In this document: one piece after another, positions 1 to 6,218 of the stretch
Layout: the number at the start of each line of letters is the position of its first letter
Numbering within the stretch: position 1 is the first letter of the stretch
Assembly: GCA_964397255.1 (NCBI GenBank)
Contig: CAYNHQ010000006.1
Span: 1-64,000 of the forward strand
Length of the DNA stretch: 64,000 nucleotides
Direction: 5' to 3'
DNA from: CAYNHQ01 sp964397255
Lineage (GTDB): Bacteria; Bdellovibrionota_G; JALEGL01; DATDPG01
The notes under the pieces: model-generated
Database searches by the model: none
What the model saw: only the letters and a program-made list of their open reading frames with translations
Told to the model about the DNA's origin: nothing
Made by a program: the position numbers and the translations under genes

Positions 1-9
1 AAAGATGGC

Positions 10-198
10 TTATACCCCTGCCGCAAGCGGCAGGGACCTACGCCATGGCGTTAGAGTCATCTTTTTCTCGGATTTTCCCTGAGTAACATTCATAGTTGTG
101 ACAATTGTTACACCTCTCAGGTTTGCGCCATATATTTCCGACACAATGCCGAAGGTCGTTGTGAGAAAAGTAATTAAGAGAACTCTATGCAAGCACAT
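10..198 (-). CDS. Small hypothetical secreted-like ORF
   Basis: This 62-codon frame starts with a plausible signal-type hydrophobic stretch (residues 4-24) and then a short polar tail. I recognise no family. Its last codons run through a perfect 9-bp hairpin, which is more typical of intergenic DNA than of a gene, and no clear ribosome binding site precedes the start. It could be a truncated secreted protein or chance. Confidence 0.2.
   Translation of the reverse strand: MCLHRVLLITFLTTTFGIVSEIYGANLRGVTIVTTMNVTQGKSEKKMTLTPWRRSLPLAAGV
16..35. repeat. Perfect 9-bp inverted repeat
   Basis: The arms CCCTGCCGC and GCGGCAGGG face each other across two adenines. No T-run follows on either strand, so it is not a convincing intrinsic terminator. 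It could be an extragenic palindromic repeat or a transcript-end hairpin of a gene outside the window. Confidence 0.4.
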
Positions 199-309
199 AT
201 TTAAAAGTTAACAGTAACTAGGAGAATAACAAGCGGTTGACCGTTACGGGCTAATTGGCCCTTTCCACCGATCTGGCCCGGATTCAATTTTCCTAACAAT
301 TATTTAAGT

Positions 310-585
310 CTACGCCGCTTCATGAATAAGAATTTCGTTGATCAGCGTTTGGTAACCGATTTGGCGCTTCTTCGCTTCTCGTTTCGCCCAGGCAAGCACC
401 TTCGGATGCAAGCGAATCGCAATCAAGCTGTATTTATCCGCACCTTTCGGGGGCCGGCCTCGACTCGGTCTCTTCTTTCCTAGCTTTTTCTCAATCGCTT
501 TCCGAGCCGCCCTCACCTCTTTTTCGGTTACTCGTCGTGCGCGCTCAAACGGGAATTCTTTTGCTTTCTTCACAGCACCCCCCAA
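310..585 (-). CDS. BrnA/CopG-type antitoxin-like protein, third gene of hicAB operon
   Basis: The 91-residue product has two parts. Residues about 6-38 form a charged helix-rich module (FERARRVTEKEVRAARKAI). Residues about 48-88 resemble the ribbon-helix-helix DNA-binding end of BrnA/CopG antitoxins: a short strand (IAIRLHPKVL) followed by helices ending in GYQTLINEIL. It starts 5 bases after the hicB stop, so it is probably co-transcribed with hicA and hicB. No BrnT-like toxin lies next to it, which makes it either an orphan antitoxin or an accessory repressor of the HicAB module. Its N-terminal module is almost identical to that of the gene at 2461-2709. The domain class is recognised by pattern only. 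Confidence 0.7.
   Translation of the reverse strand: MGGAVKKAKEFPFERARRVTEKEVRAARKAIEKKLGKKRPSRGRPPKGADKYSLIAIRLHPKVLAWAKREAKKRQIGYQTLINEILIHEAA
482..572. repeat. 91-bp direct repeat, copy A (coding for shared N-terminal module)
   Basis: This stretch matches 2618-2708 with about six mismatches, counted by eye. It encodes the N-terminal module of the third gene of the hicAB operon. The similarity stops where the two proteins diverge, so it marks a module shared by recombination or duplication. Confidence 0.85.
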
Positions 586-590
586 TTTCT

Positions 591-1016
591 TTAACTCGCT
601 ACTTTTTCAAGAGGAAGGGTCGGGAAGAGCTTTCGAAGTTTAACGATCGTAGCCAGCCGCGGGTTAGCAGTTCGGGAGGATTCTAAACGCTGGTAGCTAT
701 AAAGCCCGACCTGCAATTCTTTTGCGACTTTCTGCTGAGTCATCCCACGTCGCAGTCGCTCGCGACGCAAAACGGTGGCAAAAGCTACATGCGGATCGAC
801 CTGGATTTCGGCGATATTCTTGGAACGAGCCATTGGTTTGGGCAAAGGAACAATGACTTTCGATGATTCCGGCTCATCAAGATAAAGATGGAGAGACTCC
901 CTCATATTTTTCTGAAGCTCAGCTAATGAATTGCCTTGGGTGCTGCATCCTTTGAGTTCGATACACTCCGCCCAATAGCCCTTCCCTTCTTTGTGAACCT
1001 TAAAATGGTATTTCAT
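591..1016 (-). CDS. hicB: HicB family antitoxin with C-terminal HTH
   Basis: This is the antitoxin of a HicAB toxin-antitoxin pair and should bind and block HicA and repress the operon. The 141-residue protein begins with the HicB partial RNase H fold (residues about 3-50, with the typical YWAECIELKGCSTQGNSLAEL signature). It ends with a helix-turn-helix of XRE type (about 80-130, MTQQKVAKELQVG). The start at 1016 is chosen because its ATG overlaps the hicA stop in ATGA, the usual coupling in this family. The frame stays open 44 codons further upstream, but that extension lies inside hicA. A BrnA/CopG-like gene follows after 5 bases. Confidence 0.9.
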   Translation of the reverse strand: MKYHFKVHKEGKGYWAECIELKGCSTQGNSLAELQKNMRESLHLYLDEPESSKVIVPLPKPMARSKNIAEIQVDPHVAFATVLRRERLRRGMTQQKVAKELQVGLYSYQRLESSRTANPRLATIVKLRKLFPTLPLEKVAS

Positions 1017-1195
1017 CTCTCCTCTCCTATTCTCTTCAATAACTTTCGCTCGAGGCCCTTTTTCAATTCGCGGTGCATCGGAACGACCTCTCTCTGACCA
1101 TTCTTTCCAATGATCACGTGACTTCCACGTTGCCGCAGTACGACCCAACCCGCTTTCAAGTATAACTTCAAGACTTCTTCTCCGCTATTTGGCAT
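1013..1195 (-). CDS. hicA: HicA family mRNA interferase toxin
   Basis: This 60-residue protein has the double-stranded-RNA-binding-like HicA fold. The catalytic histidine sits in GSH at residue 26, and the GWVVLRQRGSHVI block is typical of HicA. Members cleave mRNA when not held by HicB. Length and gene order (toxin first, 4-base overlap with the antitoxin) are standard. An inverted repeat and a good promoter lie just upstream. Nothing suggests inactivation, although the adjacent DNA is decayed 23S rRNA sequence. Confidence 0.93.
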   Translation of the reverse strand: MPNSGEEVLKLYLKAGWVVLRQRGSHVIIGKNGQREVVPMHRELKKGLERKLLKRIGEER

Positions 1196-1202
1196 TTCTA
1201 TA

Positions 1203-1236
1203 TTACCAATTATAGTTGGTAATTACAATTTGTCAT
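1203..1236 (-). promoter_or_regulatory. hicA promoter with overlapping inverted-repeat operator
   Basis: On the minus strand a -35-like ATGACA (1231-1236) and a consensus TATAAT (1209-1214) are separated by 16 bases. The -10 box lies inside the inverted repeat TTACCAA-6 bases-TTGGTAA (1203-1222). The repeat begins 8 bases upstream of the hicA start codon. A dimeric HicB, or the RHH protein of the same operon, bound here would block polymerase; this is the usual autoregulation logic of toxin-antitoxin operons. Confidence 0.7.
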
Positions 1237-1261
1237 TAAATATTAACGAGATCAAATATTT

Positions 1262-1367
1262 ACCCCCCTGATTTTCCTGGGATTCTAACTGCAGCCCGTA
1301 AACCGGGCGCAAGACAGTGGCTGGTGGGTAGTTTGACTGGGGCGGTCCCTCCCAAAGAGTAACGGAG
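1262..1367 (+). pseudogene. 23S rRNA fragment (domain V, first part)
   Basis: The stretch reads as 23S rRNA, including the universally conserved GGTGGGTAGTTTGACTGG and AAAGAGTAACGGAG blocks (about E. coli positions 2165-2275, placed from memory). It begins abruptly after AT-rich DNA at about 1258. It then jumps directly to the 23S 3' end at about 1368, losing roughly 470 bases that include the peptidyl-transferase loop and the sarcin-ricin region. It cannot make a working 23S rRNA. Confidence 0.88.
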
Positions 1368-1515
1368 ACGCGCAACGCTGAAAGCATATAAGCGTGAAAC
1401 AACCCTCGAGATTAGGTTTCCCTGGGGCTTCGTGCCCCCTGAAGGGCCCTTGTAGACTACAAGGTTGATAGGCCGGGTGTGGAAGATCCGTAAGGATTGG
1501 AGCTAACCCATCCTG
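1368..1515 (+). pseudogene. 23S rRNA fragment (3' end)
   Basis: This piece continues without a gap from the previous 23S fragment but corresponds to about E. coli 2750-2904. It contains CTGAAAGCATATAAGCGTGAAA, shortened here to its core GAAAGCATATAAGCG, then GTTGATAGGCCGGGTGTG and GGAGCTAACC near the normal 3' end. The last bases are degenerate. The junction at 1367/1368 is an internal deletion within a 23S gene. Confidence 0.87.
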
Positions 1516-1596
1516 ACGTTGCAGATTGCAATATCAGAGTCGAGCGGGAACCCACGAAGTGGGTGCGAGGCTCTCACCTTACAACGGTAAATGCGC

Positions 1597-1680
1597 GAGC
1601 ATTTCAGCACGGCAGTTAAGCTCTTCAGGGCCGATGTGACTTTCGGGGAAGCTCTGTGGGAGAGCAGGTCGTTGCCGCAT
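1597..1680 (+). pseudogene. 5S rRNA fragment (3' two-thirds)
   Basis: The blocks ACACGGCAGTTAAGC-like, GGGCCGATG and GTGGGAGAGCAGGTCG identify the 3' part of 5S rRNA in its normal place after 23S. The 5' strand that should pair with the 3' end is not recognisable, so helix I cannot form and the gene appears truncated. About 80 bases of spacer with a small hairpin separate it from the 23S 3' end. Confidence 0.75.
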
Positions 1681-1694
1681 TAATTCAAAACGCC
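1648..1694. repeat. 5S-tail direct repeat, copy 1
   Basis: The 5S tail plus ATTAATT and the AAAACGCC arm of the terminator recur at 4661-4712 with a few changes. The two copies bracket a 3-kb segment containing the lipoprotein gene, the higBA operon and the deacetylase-like gene, as an insertion at an rRNA 3' end would. Confidence 0.65.
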
Positions 1695-1725
1695 CCGTTC
1701 AGAAATGTCCGAGGCGTTTTTTTTT
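1687..1725 (+). terminator. Intrinsic terminator after 5S fragment
   Basis: The arms AAAACGCC (1687-1694) and GGCGTTTT (1713-1720) form a stem followed by a nine-base T-run. It sits where an rrn operon terminator belongs, directly after the 5S remnant, and is closely related to the one at 4704-4738. Confidence 0.8.
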
Positions 1726-1748
1726 CGATCAAACTTTGCAGTTCAGTC

Positions 1749-2198
1749 TTAACTCAATTCCACCTTTACGCTTTCAACTATAGGACCTGCTCCACCCTCC
1801 GTCACAATTACACTAACACCAGCAAAACTATCTCTTATCGCCACGTTGATAGTAATGATGGGATTGTTGAGCTGCACATTTGAGAACTGAGGAAATAAAG
1901 CCATAATTTTTGCGCTTTCACTTGATGACAGAGTCACATTCTGGCCATTGAATTTGTAAGTCAAACCGGATGGCGCGATTACTTCAATTTTAAATGTGTC
2001 AAAGGAGCAATAATTGGATACAGTCTGGTGACCATTAGTACCTTCCACTACAAATTTTACTCCTGAAGTTGTATCCGTTCCTTCCATAGCAATTGGGTCA
2101 GCACACGGCTCGCCACATCCAATTTGGGCAGCAAATAATACGAATGCGAAAAGAGAAAAAACCGACCCGATAAATTTAGAAACTCGAATTGTATCCAT
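1749..2198 (-). CDS. Hypothetical secreted or lipoprotein
   Basis: The 149-residue product has an N-terminal hydrophobic segment (residues 9-27) ending in AAQIGC. This could be a lipobox with an unusual Gln at -3, or an ordinary signal peptide. The mature part is rich in strands and in Val, Ser and Thr, like a small Ig-like or adhesin-type domain. It contains two early Cys (GEPC and NYC) that could pair. I recognise no family. It lies alone on the minus strand between the rRNA terminator and the higBA operon. Confidence 0.55.
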   Translation of the reverse strand: MDTIRVSKFIGSVFSLFAFVLFAAQIGCGEPCADPIAMEGTDTTSGVKFVVEGTNGHQTVSNYCSFDTFKIEVIAPSGLTYKFNGQNVTLSSSESAKIMALFPQFSNVQLNNPIITINVAIRDSFAGVSVIVTEGGAGPIVESVKVELS

Positions 2199-2460
2199 GA
2201 AATTGTATCTCCACTAAAATCTAAATTGCCCTCCTGCATTCCATCGTCACAGCAACCATTTGCCTTCTATAAACGCATAGAGCAACCTGTATGCCAGACA
2301 TTAATGAGCACGAACATATGTCAAGATGCCGAATCTGACACTTAAGCTGACAGGGGGTGTGCCAATTGCCCCCTTTTCAGACAAAGGTTATTCAAATCCC
2401 CGGCGGGATAATCATTCGAGCTTCTTTCCGACGGTCGTCCCTATGACTCGTTTGCCATAT

Positions 2461-2709
2461 TCAATCGCCGAATTTTCCCTTCTTTCGTCGCTTCGCACGC
2501 GACAATACCTCCGCCACCACCTGCGGGTTATAATTGACAGCCATAGCATCAGGCGGAGGAAGAAAATCCTTCACGGCGGTAAGTTTTCCTATCGGCTGAT
2601 CATCAATTTTTCGGCCAAGCTTTTTCTCAATCGCTTTCCGAGCCGCCCGCACCTCTTTTTCGGTGACTCGCCGTGCGCGCTCAAACGGGAATTTTTCTGA
2701 TTTCTTCAA
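2461..2709 (-). CDS. Third gene of higBA operon, shared N-terminal module
   Basis: The first 31 residues match the first part of the gene at 310-585 almost exactly (FERARRVTEKEVRAARKAI in both). The rest (residues 32-82) differs. It holds a VKDFLPPPD segment, which I recall from antitoxins of the CopG/RHH class, and ends in a very basic tail. Its start overlaps the higA stop by four bases (ATGA), so it is translationally coupled. No complete RHH domain is visible, so the C-terminal end may have been lost by frameshift or recombination. It may be a decaying antitoxin or a small accessory protein. Confidence 0.6.
   Translation of the reverse strand: MKKSEKFPFERARRVTEKEVRAARKAIEKKLGRKIDDQPIGKLTAVKDFLPPPDAMAVNYNPQVVAEVLSRAKRRKKGKFGD
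2618..2708. repeat. 91-bp direct repeat, copy B
   Basis: This is the partner of 482-572 (about six mismatches) and encodes the same N-terminal module in the third gene of the higBA operon. The level of identity suggests recent duplication or exchange compared with the unrelated toxin genes upstream of each copy. Confidence 0.85.
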
Positions 2710-3020
2710 GCGGCTAACTTTCTGTCAGCTCGAGCTGAAAGTTCAAGCGAGTACCCCAGTGCTTTAAGAATTTTGAAAATGGTGTCGAACGTTGGCGTTC
2801 GTCGACGGTCTCCACTTTCAAGCCGGGCGATGAGCGGCTGAGAAACTCTTGCTCGCTTGGCCAATTCCAGTTGCGACAATCCTGCCTTAACACGCAATTC
2901 AGAAATCAAGTGCGCAACTTGAAGGTAGAAACGACGCTCATCGAAAAGAAACTTTACTTCTTTGTTTTTCAATTGCTTTGCCAGCAATTCCTCAAACGTC
3001 TGACCTTTACGATGGTTCAT
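2706..3020 (-). CDS. higA: HigA-type XRE antitoxin
   Basis: The 104-residue protein carries a Cro/C1-type helix-turn-helix at residues about 38-92 (LISELRVKAGLSQLELAKRA, then RVSQPLIARLESG). It ends in LGYSLELSA, typical of HigA antitoxins of HigBA and RelE-XRE pairs. It should neutralise the neighbouring toxin and repress the operon. It overlaps higB by four bases upstream and the small third gene by four bases downstream, giving a tightly coupled three-gene unit. Confidence 0.88.
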   Translation of the reverse strand: MNHRKGQTFEELLAKQLKNKEVKFLFDERRFYLQVAHLISELRVKAGLSQLELAKRARVSQPLIARLESGDRRRTPTFDTIFKILKALGYSLELSARADRKLAA

Positions 3021-3355
3021 GACAACACCTCCTTAAGCCTTTTCCTCGCTACTTCCACCTCGCGTGGCGGCGCTTTTTGCGTTTTCTTTTTGTAAGCATG
3101 CAGTACGTACATTTCGTTTGTTCCCAACATCACATAGAAAAACCGATAACCGCCGCTCGCAGCTCTTATTTTGACTTCCCACAATTTTCCCTCGATCTGT
3201 CGAAACTGACATCCAACGGCTCCAAGTCCATGGTTTCGAATATCCTCAAACACAGCGAGGATGTCCGCGCGAGTCCTAGGATCCAAGTCATTCAGGAAGT
3301 CGGCGATATAACTTCTACCACTTCGGGAGAGATGGAACCGGATCTGCACCTCCAT
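3017..3355 (-). CDS. higB: HigB/RelE-like toxin (phage Gp49-like family)
   Basis: The 112-residue product matches the Gp49-like HigB toxin family of ribosome-dependent mRNA interferases. It shows the FLNDLDPRTRADI helix, a core GKLWEVKIRA-type strand with basic residues, FFYVMLG, and the C-terminal KKTQKAPPREVEVARKR motif that is nearly diagnostic. Length is typical. The ATG at 3355 lies only 3 bases from an inverted repeat that is the likely operator. The coding region ends in ATGA, overlapping higA. Confidence 0.9.
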   Translation of the reverse strand: MEVQIRFHLSRSGRSYIADFLNDLDPRTRADILAVFEDIRNHGLGAVGCQFRQIEGKLWEVKIRAASGGYRFFYVMLGTNEMYVLHAYKKKTQKAPPREVEVARKRLKEVLS

Positions 3356-3358
3356 AAT

Positions 3359-3374
3359 ATAACCAAATGGTTAT
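3359..3374. promoter_or_regulatory. Putative HigA operator
   Basis: The perfect inverted repeat ATAACCA-AA-TGGTTAT lies immediately upstream of the higB start. Position and symmetry fit a dimeric HTH repressor site. It also marks the border between the toxin-antitoxin unit and the 23S-derived DNA that follows. Confidence 0.55.
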
Positions 3375-3389
3375 TGCTTTCAAGACCCT

Positions 3390-3690
<301 letters not shown>

Positions 3691-3717
3691 AATCGATCCT
3701 AGTACTTTGAAGAAAAT

Positions 3718-4623
3718 ATGAAGAAATTATTTATTCTTGGAGGGGCTTGTTTGTTTTTGTGCGCTGGTTGCGGGGCAATACCAGCCAGTGACCGCGATGA
3801 AGATATTCTTCCCGATGTGGCACAGACATTTGACTATCCGAAACTGATAACCACACTGCAAACAAGAGGTTTCCAAATCTGGGATTTCAAAACATATTGG
3901 GCTGCCGATAAAAACTCACTGCCGAATAAGTTAATTGTCATGCGGCATGATGTTCATGCCAAAGATGTAGCCAATGCTTATGTGGTTTATTCAATCGAGA
4001 AGAATTTAGGAAACAGTTTTGGATCGTATTATGTCATGTTGGACATGCCACCAGAGGCACACGAACCCGATTATCACCCCAAGAGACTCAAATACTTAGC
4101 GCTAATTCAATACTTGAGAGAAAGAAACATTGAAGTTCAACCTCATGTGTCACCGCTGAATATCTATACGAACTACAAGCTCCCAGGTTGGCCCGCGCCT
4201 GGACTTAACAAGTTAAGAAGAATATTTGACTACAATTATAGAGTTGATCAGTTCATCGATGGGATCGATCTTGTCACTACCCGCCTGGACGTATTTAACG
4301 TGAGGGAAATGAATGAGACGCTGGCTTTGCTTATGCCTTTGTACAATTTGAACTGGGAACAGTTAACGGGCATTCCAGTCTATTCCTACTCTGGACATGG
4401 AACCAGAATGACCATGAATCAATTGATCAGTAATGGGATGATACTTAATCAGAGATTTATGCTGGAAAAGGGATTCTATCAATTTGAAGTGTATAACAGT
4501 CAGATATTTCACAATCTTGAATATCTTAGCGACAATTTCTTACCATCGTGGATGGATCATCCCGATGAAATTGTAGATGGTCGATATGAAATGTTGATCC
4601 ATCCCTCCTTGTGGGGAAGATAA
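3718..4623 (+). CDS. Deacetylase-like lipoprotein, paralogue A
   Basis: The 301-residue product has a signal peptide with a lipobox-like CAGC (residues 16-19), so it is probably a lipoprotein. The mature part resembles a divergent polysaccharide-deacetylase (NodB-type) fold: RHDVH (motif 1), YYVMLDMPPE, EVQPHVSPLN, YSGHGT and a C-terminal HPSLW. These motifs recur in two other window proteins (41237-42181 and 53586-54560) that lie in the polysaccharide locus, so a role in envelope polysaccharide is inferred. It sits between a 23S fragment and a 5S tail, apparently as cargo of the rRNA graveyard. Substrate is unknown. Confidence 0.72.
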   Translation: MKKLFILGGACLFLCAGCGAIPASDRDEDILPDVAQTFDYPKLITTLQTRGFQIWDFKTYWAADKNSLPNKLIVMRHDVHAKDVANAYVVYSIEKNLGNSFGSYYVMLDMPPEAHEPDYHPKRLKYLALIQYLRERNIEVQPHVSPLNIYTNYKLPGWPAPGLNKLRRIFDYNYRVDQFIDGIDLVTTRLDVFNVREMNETLALLMPLYNLNWEQLTGIPVYSYSGHGTRMTMNQLISNGMILNQRFMLEKGFYQFEVYNSQIFHNLEYLSDNFLPSWMDHPDEIVDGRYEMLIHPSLWGR

Positions 4624-4642
4624 GCAGAAATTGAACTGAAAT

Positions 4643-4697
4643 CCCCCGATTTCCGCAACAAGGGAAGCTCTGTGGGAGAGTAGGTCGCCGCGACATT
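4643..4697 (+). pseudogene. 5S rRNA 3'-end fragment, second copy
   Basis: The block GGGAAGCTCTGTGGGAGAG followed by TAGGTCGCCGCGACA is a 5S 3' end, closer to consensus than the copy at 1597-1680. A degenerate CCCGATTTCC just before it may be loop IV of the same gene. Nothing of the 5S 5' half is present; the upstream neighbour is the stop codon of the deacetylase-like gene. Confidence 0.75.
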
Positions 4698-4712
4698 AAT
4701 TAGAAAACGCCC
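4661..4712. repeat. 5S-tail direct repeat, copy 2
   Basis: This is the partner of 1648-1694: 5S tail, ATTAATT and AAAACGCC arm in the same order and orientation. It closes the roughly 3-kb bracketed segment. Confidence 0.65.
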
Positions 4713-4738
4713 GAGTGAGAAATCACTTGGGCGTTTTA
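4704..4738 (+). terminator. Strong intrinsic terminator after 5S tail
   Basis: A near-perfect 15-bp stem (AAAACGCCCGAGTGA against TCACTTGGGCGTTTT) with a GAAA loop follows the 5S tail. The A-rich left arm also provides a T-run on the opposite strand, so it may end the convergent gene at 4739-5314 as well. Confidence 0.9.
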
Positions 4739-5314
4739 TTATGTCTTGATAGGCAGGCCGGAAATGGGGGATCTGGGCGATTTTATCCAACGATCATTCT
4801 CTAAATTGAAATCGAGTACGCGCACATCCTCGAAATGATCGGTTGGTGTGGAATAAAGATTCCATTTTGTGGGTTTGCATATCACCGTGCCGAATGTCGG
4901 ACAGCATTCGGCTATATTTGTGGTCATTCGATCTTTGTTGAACTCACTCCAATAGGCTTTTCTTACATCGGCCCTCGTAAGACCCCATTGATTCAGCCGA
5001 ATTTTCTCAAACTCTTTTTCGTTCGAATCGACAAGAAGTGCCGTGGCTTCCCAGGACAATTGAATTTGATGGTTGGCGTGAAAAATACAGGCGGCCAAGA
5101 AAGGCCGGACTTTCAAATTCGCCCACTTTCTCGAATTGATGTGGCAATTAAAAAGAAGGAGTTGTTCTTTGGGAGTCATTCGAAAATGGACCGTACGAAC
5201 TGAGGGAAATCCGTTATCTAAAACGGTCGCCAGCTGACAAAATGCGGGGTTGGTTTCATCTGAAAATATTTTCCCGATCCACTCATCTAAGTCATGGGGC
5301 CACGGCGCATTCAT
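4739..5314 (-). CDS. Pyridoxamine 5'-phosphate oxidase family protein
   Basis: The 191-residue protein resembles FMN-binding split-barrel proteins of the PNPOx/Alr4036 type. It shows an N-terminal CQLATVLDNGFPSVRTV strand pair, then FRMTPKEQLLLF, the SRKWANLKVRPFLAACIF segment and a late KWNLYSTP. Members oxidise pyridoxamine phosphate or bind flavin or F420; the exact substrate cannot be told here. It lacks the classic PdxH C-terminal RL(A)P motif, so I do not call it pdxH. It stands alone, ending at the rrn-type terminator. Confidence 0.72.
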   Translation of the reverse strand: MNAPWPHDLDEWIGKIFSDETNPAFCQLATVLDNGFPSVRTVHFRMTPKEQLLLFNCHINSRKWANLKVRPFLAACIFHANHQIQLSWEATALLVDSNEKEFEKIRLNQWGLTRADVRKAYWSEFNKDRMTTNIAECCPTFGTVICKPTKWNLYSTPTDHFEDVRVLDFNLENDRWIKSPRSPISGLPIKT

Positions 5315-5390
5315 TTTATTTCACAAGGTATTACCGCCAAAATGACTTTAGAGAAAGCGTTATGGTAAGGATAAGGAAAAGGGAGAAAAA

Positions 5391-5762
5391 ATGAAGAGCA
5401 AATTATGGGTTGTTGGGTTGAGTTTATCTCTTGTGATAGCTGGCCATGCTTACGCCGGATGGAAGCAGGTATGCGGTGAGGACATTAAGAAGTATTGTTC
5501 ATCAATAACGGCTCCGCTCGATCTCACGACATGTCTGAAAGAATCTACGACTTCACTTTCTCATGAGTGCCGGTCTAACTTGAATGAGCTCACACGACTC
5601 ATGGGAACCGCCGAAACGAGTTGTCAGAACGATCTCACGAAGTTTTGCGCCACGACGATGCCAGGAAAAGGGAATTGGATTTCTTGTTTACACGGCAACG
5701 AAAACACGATTTCAAACCCCTGCAAAAATGCTCTCGCCTCTCTATCTAAAGAGGGGTTGTAG
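5391..5762 (+). CDS. Secreted cysteine-rich GLG1-like repeat protein
   Basis: The 123-residue product has a clear signal peptide (cleavage about AYA-G at residue 22) and then two tandem four-cysteine modules. These are residues about 28-65 (VCGEDIKKYC, TCLKE, HEC) and 78-116 (SCQNDLTKFC, SCLHG, PCKNAL). The spacing resembles the cysteine-rich repeat of Golgi apparatus protein 1 (PF00839), found in scattered proteobacterial periplasmic proteins of unknown role. Eight Cys suggest four disulfides in the periplasm. A GGGAGA ribosome binding site lies about 8 bases upstream. Confidence 0.75.
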   Translation: MKSKLWVVGLSLSLVIAGHAYAGWKQVCGEDIKKYCSSITAPLDLTTCLKESTTSLSHECRSNLNELTRLMGTAETSCQNDLTKFCATTMPGKGNWISCLHGNENTISNPCKNALASLSKEGL

Positions 5763-5771
5763 ATTTTATGG

Positions 5772-6206
5772 TTAGCCGACAGATTCGTTCAGGATCAACC
5801 AGTAAAGACCCAGTTGTTGGATGCATTCTGAAAATTGGGCGGAGTCGACGGGTTTCACAATGTAGCTATTGGCTCCATTTTTGTACCCCGCAATCAAATC
5901 GGTTTCTTCCCGGCTTGAGGTCAGAATAATCACAGGAAGCAAACGCGTTCGATCATCGGATCGAATACGTCGCAGAACTTCATGCCCATCGACTTTGGGA
6001 AGTTTAAGATCGAGCAAAATCACTTGCGGTAAGTCTTTCATATTTCGGTTTGAATAGGCCCCCGTGCAAAAGAGATAATCAAGCGCTTCCGCGCCATCGC
6101 GCACGACCACGAGCTCATTTTTAATTCTCCCCTTTTGAAGCGCGCGTGTGGTCAACGCTTCATCATCGGCGTTGTCTTCTACTAATAGAATGGTTTTGTC
6201 CTTCAT
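5772..6206 (-). CDS. CheY-like single-domain response regulator (Rcp1 type)
   Basis: This is a 144-residue receiver domain with acidic pocket VEDNADDE, phospho-acceptor Asp in LLDLKLP (residue about 66) and the conserved Thr/Lys pair in ILTSS and IVKP. The short EALDYLFCTGAY insert is typical of Rcp1-type receivers paired with phytochrome-like kinases. There is no output domain. It is the last gene of a six-gene minus-strand operon, 12 bases after the kinase gene, and should be that kinase's phosphorylation partner. Confidence 0.9.
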   Translation of the reverse strand: MKDKTILLVEDNADDEALTTRALQKGRIKNELVVVRDGAEALDYLFCTGAYSNRNMKDLPQVILLDLKLPKVDGHEVLRRIRSDDRTRLLPVIILTSSREETDLIAGYKNGANSYIVKPVDSAQFSECIQQLGLYWLILNESVG

Positions 6207-6218
6207 ACGTTCTCCTTT

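Noticed and set aside
1656..1883. Open frame of 75 codons on the plus strand
   Set aside because: It begins in the 5S fragment, crosses the terminator and runs antisense through the lipoprotein gene.
2340..2380. Possible terminator hairpin with GGGGG and CCCCC arms and a short T-run
   Set aside because: The stem is only about five pairs with a ten-base loop, and no plus-strand gene ends here.
2326..2700. Open frame of 124 codons on the plus strand
   Set aside because: It lies antisense to the third gene of the higBA operon and has no protein-like pattern of its own.
3356..3385. Candidate higB promoter (TTGAAA and TATATT at 16-base spacing)
   Set aside because: The -10 box would touch the start codon, so the transcript would begin inside the coding region. 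Only the operator-like repeat is kept.
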